A stretch of DNA of 64,000 nt. Origin: Parvularcula lutaonensis (GTDB lineage Bacteria; Pseudomonadota; Alphaproteobacteria; Caulobacterales; Parvularculaceae). The translations under genes were made by a program, and so were the position numbers. Positions 27,526 to 35,157 of the stretch are shown in pieces (position 1 is the stretch's first letter; every line of letters starts with the position of its first letter). The stretch covers positions 687,507 to 751,506 of the forward strand of contig NZ_BMXU01000002.1 of assembly GCF_014651915.1 (NCBI RefSeq), given 5' to 3'. Under the pieces are notes generated by a model that had not been told where the DNA came from, searched no databases, and saw only the letters and a program-made list of their open reading frames with translations.

Positions 27526-27620
27526 CTATCGCCAGGGACACCAGCGATAGCCTAGTGTGACAAAATAGAAAAGCCTTGGCAGGCCGTGATTTGCTGCGAA
27601 TGCGTTGTGCACCTGCCAAG
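27526..27620. promoter_or_regulatory. Two inverted repeats between phaR and phaA
   Basis: CTATCGC (27526-27532) / GCGATAG (27544-27550) is a perfect 7-base repeat just upstream of phaR. CTTGGCAGG (27575-27583) / CCTGCCAAG (27612-27620) is a perfect 9-base repeat ending 14 bases before the phaA start. The second encloses a TGC-rich stretch (TTGCTGCGAATGCG); PhaR proteins are known to bind TGC-rich DNA. Autoregulation and control of phaA by PhaR is inferred. Confidence 0.5.
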
Positions 27621-27634
27621 TGAAGGAGATGTTC

Positions 27635-28816
27635 ATGAGCCACGATGTTGTGATTGCGAGTGCCACGAGGACTGCGATTGGCAGTTTTGGAGGGACGCTC
27701 GCACCAGTGAGCGCGCCTGATCTTGGTGCCGCGGTCATCAAGGAGGCGCTCGCGCGTGCCGGAGTCGACGGCGAGAATGTCGATGAAGTCATCATGGGCA
27801 ACGTGCTCACCGCTGGCCTCGGCCAGAACCCGGCCCGCCAAGCCTCGATGAAGGGCGGTGTCCCGCAGGAGCGGCCTGCCATGACCATCAATCAGGTCTG
27901 CGGCTCCGGCCTCCGCGCGGCGATGCTCGGCGCGCAGGTCATCAAGAACGGCGACGGCAAGATCATCGTTGCCGGAGGCCAGGAGAACATGTCGGCTTCC
28001 ATGCACGCGCAGAACATGCGCAACGGCACCAAGATGGGCCCGCTGACCATGGTGGACACGATGATCGTGGATGGCCTCTGGGACGCCTTCAACGACTACC
28101 ACATGGGCCAGACGGCCGAAAATCTCGCGGCGAAATACGGCATCAGCCGCGAAGAGCAGGACGCGTTCGCCGCTTTGTCGCAGCAGAAAGCCGCCGCGGC
28201 CCAGGAAGCGGGCTACTTCGATGCCGAGATCACCGCGGTCACCATCAAGAACCGCAAGGGCGACATCGTCTTCGACAAGGACGAGTATATCCGTGCTGGC
28301 ACCACGGCCGAAAAGCTGGCCGGCCTTCGCCCGGCCTTCACCAAGGATGGCTCGGTCACGGCGGGCAACGCTTCGGGCCTCAATGATGGCGCCTCGGCGC
28401 TCGTGCTGATGAGCCTGGAAGAAGCCGAGAAGCGCGGTGTCACCCCGCTGGCGCGTATTGCCAGCTTCGCCCATTGCGGCGTCGATCCGGCGATCATGGG
28501 TATCGGCCCGGCCCCGGCATCGCGTCTTGCGCTCGAGAAGGCTGGCTGGTCGATCAACGATCTAGACCTGATCGAGGCCAATGAGGCCTTCGCCGCCCAG
28601 GCTCTCTCGGTCGGCAAGGAGCTCGGTTGGGATCCCGAGAAGGTCAACGTCAATGGGGGCGCTATCGCCCTTGGCCACCCGATCGGCGCATCCGGCGCCC
28701 GTATCCTCACCACGCTCCTGCACGAGCTGAAGCGCCGCGAGGCCGACAAGGGCCTTGCGACCCTCTGCATTGGCGGCGGCATGGGCGTCGCCATGTGCGT
28801 CGAGCGCATGCACTGA
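27635..28816 (+). CDS. phaA: Acetyl-CoA acetyltransferase (beta-ketothiolase)
   Basis: Condenses two acetyl-CoA to acetoacetyl-CoA, first step of polyhydroxybutyrate synthesis, also reversible in fatty-acid breakdown. The 393 residues show the nucleophile cysteine in [27 protein letters not shown] with the catalytic histidine, and the C-terminal cysteine in [16 protein letters not shown] lies 8 bases from ATG 27635; ten upstream codons are open but lack a ribosome site. Divergent phaR and downstream phaB support the PHB role. No phaC synthase is in the window. Confidence 0.95.
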   Translation: MSHDVVIASATRTAIGSFGGTLAPVSAPDLGAAVIKEALARAGVDGENVDEVIMGNVLTAGLGQNPARQASMKGGVPQERPAMTINQVCGSGLRAAMLGAQVIKNGDGKIIVAGGQENMSASMHAQNMRNGTKMGPLTMVDTMIVDGLWDAFNDYHMGQTAENLAAKYGISREEQDAFAALSQQKAAAAQEAGYFDAEITAVTIKNRKGDIVFDKDEYIRAGTTAEKLAGLRPAFTKDGSVTAGNASGLNDGASALVLMSLEEAEKRGVTPLARIASFAHCGVDPAIMGIGPAPASRLALEKAGWSINDLDLIEANEAFAAQALSVGKELGWDPEKVNVNGGAIALGHPIGASGARILTTLLHELKRREADKGLATLCIGGGMGVAMCVERMH

Positions 28817-28956
28817 GCGATTTTCCGGGCCGTGCCATAGGTTTGGTGCGGCCCGGGCCATTTGTTCTTCTGACATCTCCGTCAGCGTGGTTGCGTGTGC
28901 GCCGCACCTTCGATCAAGAGGGCTCCGGACCAACGATTCCGAGGAGGCGCTCCGCT

Positions 28957-29145
28957 ATGAAGAAACTCTCGATCGTCACCATCGTCGCGGCTCTCGCCGC
29001 AGCGGCAGCCGTGTCGGGCTGCGCGAGCTATGATCGCGACATCTCGGCCCAAGCCGCGAGGGCCTGCGCCGACGAGCCCGATCCCCGGTTGAAGTCCGTC
29101 TGCGTGGCGCAAGCCAAGGCCAAGCTGCAGGAAGACGCTTCCTGA
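28957..29145 (+). CDS. Small lipoprotein of unknown function
   Basis: A 62-residue protein with a lipoprotein signal MKKLSIVTIVAALAAAAAVS followed by GCAS (lipobox with Cys22) and a short Asp/Ala-rich tail containing two more cysteines (ARACADEP and KSVCVAQAKAK). GAGGAGG lies 11 bases upstream. The paired-cysteine spacing resembles the lipoprotein that follows, so the two may be related. Its position between phaA and phaB does not by itself tie it to PHB metabolism. Confidence 0.7.
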   Translation: MKKLSIVTIVAALAAAAAVSGCASYDRDISAQAARACADEPDPRLKSVCVAQAKAKLQEDAS

Positions 29146-29193
29146 TCGCTCGGCGATCGAGCATAAAGCAGGCGATCCAAGTCCGGGGGTTCC

Positions 29194-29523
29194 ATGCGCC
29201 TTGCCGCTTACATTATCGCTTCGGCGGGTCTTTTCCTGATGCCAGGTTGCTCGACGACTGCAGACAGGCTGGATCTCGCGGAGGCCTATGACCTCTGCAA
29301 GACCCGCGATAGCGACGAAGCCCGTGATCGCTGCGTGAAGAATTTCATGGCCCTCAAGCGCGAGCAGCGGGGCGCCGACCTCGAGCGATGCGACGAACTG
29401 CTCGCGGAACAGCAGCGCCAACGTGCGGTGGCGGAGGGCTTTGGCGTGGAGGACGGCCGGACCGGCCAGCCGCTCCCCGAGGAATGCGGCATCAGCGTCG
29501 GCTTCTCGACTGGTGAGCGCTGA
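29194..29523 (+). CDS. Lipoprotein of unknown function
   Basis: A 109-residue protein with a lipoprotein signal ending in FLMPGC (Cys19), then a helical charged domain with cysteines in YDLCKTRDSDEARDRCVKNF, ERCDEL and EECGIS. The CxxxD...RC pattern recurs in the preceding 62-residue lipoprotein, suggesting divergent copies of one small family. It lies 48 bases after that gene, in the same direction and ahead of phaB. Probably periplasm-facing; no function is known. Confidence 0.72.
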   Translation: MRLAAYIIASAGLFLMPGCSTTADRLDLAEAYDLCKTRDSDEARDRCVKNFMALKREQRGADLERCDELLAEQQRQRAVAEGFGVEDGRTGQPLPEECGISVGFSTGER

Positions 29524-29643
29524 TCGCGCTCAAATGTCCCGGACAACTGCGCTCGCCACTGGCCATCATCCCATTGCCCGCTAAGGGTCGCCCGAAGGTT
29601 TTTAGCGGCGAGAGAGCCGCGCATCTGAAACGTGGAGGACAGT

Positions 29644-30369
29644 ATGAGCAAAGTTGCCATCGTCACGGGCGGGACCCGAGGTATTGGTTACGCCATTTCC
29701 AAGCGCCTGAAAGAAGAGGGCATGGACGTCGCGGCGATCTACGGCGGTAACACCGAGGCGGCGAACAAGGCTGCCGACGAACTCGGGATCAAGGTCTATC
29801 AGTGCGATGTCTCCAGTTTCGAGGCTTGCGAGGAGACGATCGGCCGGATCGAGAGCGAGCTCGGTGGCACGTCGGTGCTGGTGAACAATGCCGGCATCAC
29901 CCGCGACGGTGCCTTCCACAAGATGACCAAGGAACAGTGGTCTGTCGTGATCTCGACCAACCTTGACAGCGCTTTCAACATGACCCGTCCGGTCATCAAC
30001 GGGATGCGTGACCGCGGCTATGGCCGGATCATCAACATCAGCTCGATCAATGGCCAGAAAGGCCAGTTCGGCCAATGCAATTACTCGGCGGCGAAGGCAG
30101 GCATTCTAGGTTTCACCCGCGCCCTCGCGCAGGAGTGCGCGCGCAAGGGGATCACTGTGAACGCGATTGCCCCAGGCTACATCGAAACCGAGATGGTCGG
30201 TGCGATGAAGAAGGAGGTCCTGGACTCCATCGTCGCAGGCATCCCGGTAGGACGCCTCGGTCAGCCTGAAGAGGTTGCGGCGGCGGTCGCCTTCCTCGCC
30301 AGCGACGAGGCCGGTTTCATCACCGGGGCGACCCTGTCGCAAAACGGCGGTCAGTACATTGCAGCATAA
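29644..30369 (+). CDS. phaB: Acetoacetyl-CoA reductase
   Basis: NADPH-dependent short-chain dehydrogenase reducing acetoacetyl-CoA to (R)-3-hydroxybutyryl-CoA for PHB synthesis. The 241 residues show the cofactor motif TGGTRGIG, NNAGITRDG, the catalytic Ser of NISSINGQKGQFGQ, YxxxK as NYSAAKAG, and the C-terminal GATLSQNGGQYI, which is typical of PhaB rather than FabG. GGAGG lies 7 bases before ATG 29644. Grouping with phaA and phaR supports the assignment. Confidence 0.93.
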   Translation: MSKVAIVTGGTRGIGYAISKRLKEEGMDVAAIYGGNTEAANKAADELGIKVYQCDVSSFEACEETIGRIESELGGTSVLVNNAGITRDGAFHKMTKEQWSVVISTNLDSAFNMTRPVINGMRDRGYGRIINISSINGQKGQFGQCNYSAAKAGILGFTRALAQECARKGITVNAIAPGYIETEMVGAMKKEVLDSIVAGIPVGRLGQPEEVAAAVAFLASDEAGFITGATLSQNGGQYIAA

Positions 30370-30395
30370 GCGGGTAACCGCTTCTTAGCGATCAA

Positions 30396-30430
30396 GGCAG
30401 GGCACGGATCGTCCGTGCCCCGAGCCTGCC
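30396..30430 (+). terminator. Long hairpin after phaB
   Basis: GGGCACGGA (30400-30408) / TCCGTGCCC (30412-30420) is a perfect 9-base stem, extended by GGCAGG / CCTGCC outside a small bulge. There is no clear T-run afterwards, so termination is likely but not certain. Confidence 0.5.
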
Positions 30431-30491
30431 CTATCGCTGCCTTATTTCTCGGCGACCTTTCTGTCTGTTCAGTGACAACAGGGAGGCCGCC

Positions 30492-30665
30492 ATGTCCGAC
30501 CTCGCCAACCGCAAATATGTGTTCCGCCGCCGTCCCGTCTGGGGCCGCGTGACGCTTGGCGTCCTCGCTCTCGGCGGTACGATCTTCATGCTGACCTTCA
30601 AGAGCGCGGACGCCATTCCCGGCGGCTATCAGCGCATCACCAGTATCGAAGAGCCCGCGAAGTAG
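30492..30665 (+). CDS. 57-residue single-pass membrane protein
   Basis: Short gene starting MSDLANRKYVFRRRPVWGR, then a hydrophobic segment (about residues 19-37, TLGVLALGGTIFMLTF) and a polar tail ending in EEPAK. GGGAGG lies 5 bases upstream of the ATG, a strong ribosome site. The basic N-terminus suggests the C-terminus faces the periplasm. Its last 37 bases overlap the end of the convergent exchanger pseudogene. The function is unknown. Confidence 0.6.
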   Translation: MSDLANRKYVFRRRPVWGRVTLGVLALGGTIFMLTFKSADAIPGGYQRITSIEEPAK

Positions 30666-31663
30666 AGCGCAATCACGAGAACGGTCTCGAAGCCGAGTCC
30701 CGCGGGACCTTTCTCTTGCCGCCTCAGGAGGCCCATCAACAGCGCTGCGGTCATCGCCATCGCCACAGCGGTCAGGAAAAGCTGCTGGTTCCCGATCGCG
30801 GCGTAGATCGACCCCTCGCGATAGGCGACGTCCGACGCTGCGATGAACAGGACGTCGAAGGCATTGCCGCCGATGATGCCACCGACCGCAAGTGTCAACG
30901 CTCCGCGCCGGACCGCGGCCACCGTAGTCACCAGTTCAGGGAGTGACGTTACGATTGCGGTGAGGAACGCTCCGGCGATCGACTCCGACAACCCGAAGAC
31001 CTCGATCGCCCCCTCCGCAGCACGGCTGACCATGAATCCAGCGACGGCGGTTATCCCTGCGAGAACACAGAAGCTGATGACCAACCGCGAGAGGCTCAGT
31101 TTCCCGGCATCCGTCTCGGGCTCGTCCTGCCGCGTGTTGGCCGTGATCTTGGCCTGCCATCCGGGTACGTCCCGCGCACTCTGGGTGACCTTGAGGCCGA
31201 GCACGTAAAAGCCGACCACCATCACGCTGACGGGGTGGACACCGGCAACTTCAAGTCCCGGCGCGGCCACCGCCATCACCACCAATGACAGGGCGCCAAG
31301 AAGGACCGTACCCTGGAGCATGTTCTCGAGGCTTGCCGCAGCGTGCTCGAGGTTGGCCTTGCGGTAGGCGATGTCTGCCGCGGCGAGGAACAGCGTTTGG
31401 GCGGCGATCCCGCCCAGCGAGTTCGACACAGCGAGGCTCGGAAACCCGTTTCAGGCTGCGGACACCGATGTCGTCAGTCCAGAGAGCGATGTCGCTGCTC
31501 CCAGAAGGACGCTGCCCACGAGCGCTTCGCCCAGACCTGTGCGGTCGGCCAGCTTGTCGGCGACCGCAGAGAGCCTGATGCCAGCCAGCAGGATGACCCC
31601 TGCGGTCAGGGCAAGGGCCGTCAGGACACCGGCCGGTGTCGAGAAAGTGAATAGCGCATTCAT
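30629..31663 (-). pseudogene. Na+/Ca2+ exchanger-family gene interrupted by an in-frame TGA
   Basis: A 345-codon frame encoding a CaCA/NCX (YrbG-like) antiporter, read without frameshift except for TGA at 31451-31453 (codon 71). The first alpha repeat runs through the stop: [23 protein letters not shown], stop, NGFPSLAVSNSLGGIAAQT. The second is SIAGAFLTAIVTSLPELVTT then GGIIGGNAFDVLF. About ten membrane segments are otherwise intact. Trp (TGG) would fit the stop position, so one G-to-A change explains it. A restart at a GTG (31429) would lose half of the first repeat. A sequencing error is possible. Confidence 0.85.
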
Positions 31664-31720
31664 CGGTCAGGGACGTGTTGACCTTTCCCGACACTGACGG
31701 TCTTGGGAAAGAAGGACCGT

Positions 31721-32071
31721 TTAGGTGACGGACGTCTTGTGCGCGCCGTCTCGCGCCGCGCTTCGGGCAGGCGGGCTCGTGACTTCGATTGCGTGGAAGC
31801 TCTCCTCGATCTCGTAGCAATGCTTGACGCCTTTCGGCACGCGCCAGCTGTCACCCTTGGTCAGGTGGATGGTCGTGCCATCGGAATGCAGCTTGGCTTC
31901 TCCGTCGATCACGTAGCCAATTGTTTCGTAGCCCGAGGCGTGCTCGCCCTTGTTGCCGACCGGGCCTTCGTTCCAGACGCGCATGGCCATCTCGCCGTTC
32001 GACATCGCCAGGGCTTCGCCGTGGCTGCTTGGTTGGTGTTCGTTCGCGTTCAGTTTTTCGATCTGGGCCAT
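31721..32071 (-). CDS. Cupin-domain protein
   Basis: A 116-residue single-domain cupin. The first cupin motif is SGYETIGYVIDGEAKLHSDG and the second is DSWRVPKGVKHCYEIEE, a little degenerate in the usual G(X)5HXH region but retaining Glu and His residues. Stand-alone cupins of this size bind small ligands or metals; the substrate is unknown. It lies 57 bases upstream of the broken exchanger gene in the same direction. Confidence 0.8.
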   Translation of the reverse strand: MAQIEKLNANEHQPSSHGEALAMSNGEMAMRVWNEGPVGNKGEHASGYETIGYVIDGEAKLHSDGTTIHLTKGDSWRVPKGVKHCYEIEESFHAIEVTSPPARSAARDGAHKTSVT

Positions 32072-32125
32072 GCGACCTCCGGAATGGCTTCACGGAGTGA
32101 ACACGCCTGTGCCGCCACCCGTTCG

Positions 32126-32614
32126 CTAGTCGGTGCTGCGGCGGTAGTTCGCGTCGAACCACACGTTCCAAGTCCCGGTGTCGGTGTCGTGGGTCCAGAA
32201 GGTCTGCTGCACGCTGCCGTCTTCCATCGGGGTCCATCGTCCGCGGAACGGTGTCGCACCCTGGCCCGAGCGCGGGGTCAGCGTGCCTTCGAGCACCATC
32301 GCACCGTCTTCGTCGAGCCCGCCATCATAGTCGATCAGGAAACCGGCACTGACCCAGAGCTGCCGCCATTTGTCCGTCGAAGGATCGTAGAAGTTATAGC
32401 TTTGTCCGGTGCCGCCCTGCGCACTGGTCCAGCGTTCCACCAGCAGGCAGCCGCTCTCTTCCGAAGTGATGACGTTCGTGCCGACCTTCTGGTCGTTCGC
32501 CGCGTAGACATCCCAGCTTCCGATCCAGAAGTCGAACTGCCGGTATGCCTCTGCATCGCATGACGGCGGCGTCTGGGCCTGGAGTGCGAGAGCGGCGACG
32601 GCGGTGATCAGCAT
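32126..32614 (-). CDS. Secreted protein, DUF1579-like
   Basis: A 162-residue protein with a signal peptide (MLITAVAALALQAQ, cleaved about residue 15-18) and a lipocalin-like beta domain starting FDFWIGSWDVY, then SGCLLVERW, GTGQSYNFYDP and WRQLWV. These phrases are typical of a family of small secreted alphaproteobacterial proteins related to DUF1579. The start at 32614 has AAGGA about 9 bases upstream; 12 further in-frame codons upstream are Arg-rich and unlikely. Function unknown. Confidence 0.75.
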   Translation of the reverse strand: MLITAVAALALQAQTPPSCDAEAYRQFDFWIGSWDVYAANDQKVGTNVITSEESGCLLVERWTSAQGGTGQSYNFYDPSTDKWRQLWVSAGFLIDYDGGLDEDGAMVLEGTLTPRSGQGATPFRGRWTPMEDGSVQQTFWTHDTDTGTWNVWFDANYRRSTD

Positions 32615-32675
32615 GGCGCGGTTCCTTCTGGTCCATCGGTCAGAAGACACCGCCCGGTGCGATCACCGCAAGAGA

Positions 32676-33710
32676 TCAGTGCATCTGCACCTTGTCGCCA
32701 AGGAGGCCGCGATTGAGCAGGAGCTCCGCGATCTGCACGGCGTTGAGCGCCGCGCCTTTGCGCAGGTTGTCGGAAACGACCCAGAGGTTCAGCCCGTGCT
32801 CCACGGTCGGGTCCTCGCGAATCCGGCTGATGAAGGTGGCGAAGTCACCGACGCACTCCACCGGCGTGACATAGCCGCCATCCTCGCGCTTATCGACGAC
32901 GAGGCAGCCCGGTGCCTCGCGCAGGATGCTCGTCGCCTCTTCGGCTGAGATCTCGTTTTCGAACTCGATGTTCACCGCTTCGGAGTGGCCGACAAAGACC
33001 GGTACACGGACGGCCGTGGCCGTCAGCTTGATCGACGGGTCGAGGATCTTCTTCGTCTCCGCCGTCATCTTGAATTCTTCCTTGGTCGAACCATCGTCCA
33101 TGAAGACATCGATGTGCGGGATCACGTTGAAGGCGATCTGCTTGGTGAAATTCTCCGAGGTCGCGTCGTCGCCGACAAAGATGCCCTTGGTCTGGCGGAA
33201 AAGCTCGTCGGCTGCGTCCTTACCTGCTCCGGACACGGATTGGTAGGTCGAGACCACGACCCGCTTGATCTTCGCGCGGTCGTGGAGCGGCTTGAGCGCA
33301 ACGACGAGCTGCGCCGTCGAGCAGTTGGGGTTCGCGATGATGTTCTTCTTCACGAAACCCTCGACTGCGTCGGGGTTCACTTCCGGGACGACGAGCGGAA
33401 CGTCAGGGTCTAGACGGAAGGCCGACGAGTTGTCGATCACGATACAGCCAGCCTTGCCGGCTTTCGGCGCGTACTCCTTCGATACGTCACCACCAGCGGC
33501 GAAGATCGCGATCGTCGCCTTGCTGAAATCGTATTGGTCGAGGTCCTGGCATTTGAGTGTCTTGTCGCCATAGCTCACTTCGCGGCCCAGCGAGTTGCGG
33601 GAGGCGAGGGCATGGACTTCATCGGCCGGGAAAAGGCGCTCGGCGAGGATCGCGAGGACCTCCTGCCCGACCATTCCGGTGGCTCCGACGACGGCGACAG
33701 TAAGGGACAT
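32676..33710 (-). CDS. asd: Aspartate-semialdehyde dehydrogenase
   Basis: NADPH-dependent reduction of aspartyl phosphate to aspartate semialdehyde, the branch point to lysine/diaminopimelate, threonine and methionine. The 344 residues carry VAVVGATGMVGQE at the N-terminus, the nucleophile cysteine in NIIANPNCSTAQLV, VVVSTYQSVSGAGK and the catalytic histidine region VPVFVGHSEAVNIEFE. It is monocistronic in appearance. It supplies diaminopimelate for peptidoglycan. Confidence 0.96.
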   Translation of the reverse strand: MSLTVAVVGATGMVGQEVLAILAERLFPADEVHALASRNSLGREVSYGDKTLKCQDLDQYDFSKATIAIFAAGGDVSKEYAPKAGKAGCIVIDNSSAFRLDPDVPLVVPEVNPDAVEGFVKKNIIANPNCSTAQLVVALKPLHDRAKIKRVVVSTYQSVSGAGKDAADELFRQTKGIFVGDDATSENFTKQIAFNVIPHIDVFMDDGSTKEEFKMTAETKKILDPSIKLTATAVRVPVFVGHSEAVNIEFENEISAEEATSILREAPGCLVVDKREDGGYVTPVECVGDFATFISRIREDPTVEHGLNLWVVSDNLRKGAALNAVQIAELLLNRGLLGDKVQMH

Positions 33711-33770
33711 GTCAGGCTCCTTGAGGAGAGGCGAGAAAAGCCGCTCTTAGCGCCTGCAGCATGAAAAATG

Positions 33771-34241
33771 CTAGTCCTCGTGCTCGTCCTCGACGAAACG
33801 GGCATCCGTCTCGCCGGTTATGGCGATCAGGTCCTCGAGAACAGCGGCCGCGACGATGTCGCCGCGCGGCCAGACCTCGTCACGGCTGCGATGGTAGTCC
33901 AGGCGCCATAGTGCCAGCTTGTAGGTCACGTCGACCACGGTTCTCGCGGGCAGGGAGGCGGAAGCGTCGAGAATTTCCGACTGCGCGGCGACGAGGCTCG
34001 CCCGTTCCTGTAGGGCGCTTATCCCTTCGCCCGCAGCCGATAGTCTCTTGTGAAGCTCCGTGTAAAGAGAGAAGAGTTCCTTGTGCGCTTGGCAGGATTC
34101 TGGCGCGTTGAGGCAACGGGCGATGATCGCATCGATCTGCGGAAGAACATCGTCCGTGGGACGTTCCTCAGTGCCCGGCGCTTGCGCGCGCTCCTCGATT
34201 TCGATGCCGGCTTCCACGAGCCGCAGCGTTTCCCGTTTCAT
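33771..34241 (-). CDS. Hypothetical protein, 156 residues
   Basis: Not recognised. A soluble, mostly helical protein with no signal peptide or membrane segment. It has an acidic C-terminus (VEDEHED), two cysteines within NAPESC and ARCLNA, and a heptad-like central stretch (ELFSLYTELHKRLSAAGEG). Codon use resembles its neighbours, so it is probably real. It lies upstream of asd with 60 bases between and may be independent. Confidence 0.6.
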   Translation of the reverse strand: MKRETLRLVEAGIEIEERAQAPGTEERPTDDVLPQIDAIIARCLNAPESCQAHKELFSLYTELHKRLSAAGEGISALQERASLVAAQSEILDASASLPARTVVDVTYKLALWRLDYHRSRDEVWPRGDIVAAAVLEDLIAITGETDARFVEDEHED

Positions 34242-34419
34242 GGGCCTTGATCCTCACCCCGAGCATATCGGTCAAATGAACCTCCGATATGCTTTTGGGA
34301 TGTGAGAAATTCACGTCCCGCGTTTCCGGGACGGGCTTACTGAGTTACAGGATTGGTCGAGGCGACGCACCGTATTAACTCAGGTTTATTCGTGCCTTTT
34401 CTTCTACGGAATTTCTCCT

Positions 34420-35142
34420 GTGCCATTTGTCGTTCAATTCGCTATTGATACTTTGTCCCGCAATCATTCCAAGGACTTGCTTGAATTCACCATCGACGCG
34501 ATCAAGCGGCGCGGCATTACCCGGATGAGCTATCACCACATGCCGCCGCCGGGTGCTTTCGATCATTCCCCCTATGTTTCGGTCATCACGGAAGGTTTTC
34601 CGGAGGAGTGGGTGGAGAGGTATAAAGATAAGCAATATTACCTCACCGACCCGATTCCCCGCCGCGCGCTCTCCGCGGGCAGGCCGTTCTGGTGGTCGGA
34701 TGCCGGTCGGCATTTCGACCTGTCCGAGAAAGAGAAAGCGTATCTCGACGAACTCGAGCGTGCCGATCTCGGCGATGGACTCGCCGTCCCCGTCTTCGGG
34801 CCCCATGGCCGTGACGGCTATGTCGGCCTTGGCTGCGGGCAGGACCAACGCACCCTCTCGACCGGGCAGATCATCGAGCTCCAATATATCTGCCAGGCCG
34901 CGCATCTTCGGTATTGCGAGCTCCTGGCGAAGCACTTGCCAAAGGCAGCGGCGCTGTCCGAGCGTGAGCAGGAGATCCTGAACTGGATCGCGCGGGGGAA
35001 GAGCAACGCCGTCATCGCGGAAATCCTGGGCCTCAGCGCCAACACCGTGGACACCTATGTCCGACGTATCTTCAAGAAGTTCGATGTCGGCGATCGTGTC
35101 TCGGCGGTTCTGAGGGGCTACGCCCTCGGCCTTTTGAGCTGA
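34420..35142 (+). CDS. LuxR-family transcriptional regulator with autoinducer-binding domain
   Basis: A 240-residue regulator with an N-terminal AHL-binding domain and a C-terminal LuxR helix-turn-helix (LSEREQEILNWIARGKSNAV, then NTVDTYVRRIFKKF). Residues that contact acyl-homoserine lactone in TraR/LuxR appear to be kept: W64, Y68, D77-P78 and W91/W92. No luxI synthase is in the window, so it is a LuxR solo as far as can be seen. The start is a GTG at 34420 with only a weak ribosome site; the family aligns from about there. The upstream region is AT-richer. Confidence 0.87.
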   Translation: MPFVVQFAIDTLSRNHSKDLLEFTIDAIKRRGITRMSYHHMPPPGAFDHSPYVSVITEGFPEEWVERYKDKQYYLTDPIPRRALSAGRPFWWSDAGRHFDLSEKEKAYLDELERADLGDGLAVPVFGPHGRDGYVGLGCGQDQRTLSTGQIIELQYICQAAHLRYCELLAKHLPKAAALSEREQEILNWIARGKSNAVIAEILGLSANTVDTYVRRIFKKFDVGDRVSAVLRGYALGLLS

Positions 35143-35157
35143 GGGCGCCGGCGGGCT

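Noticed and set aside
27512-28474. PhaR extended upstream by about 320 codons
   Set aside because: The extension is antisense to phaA, and the PhaR domain begins normally at 27514.
31451-31453. TGA read as selenocysteine in the exchanger
   Set aside because: No SECIS-like hairpin was evident and no exchanger selenoproteins are known to me; Trp fits the position.
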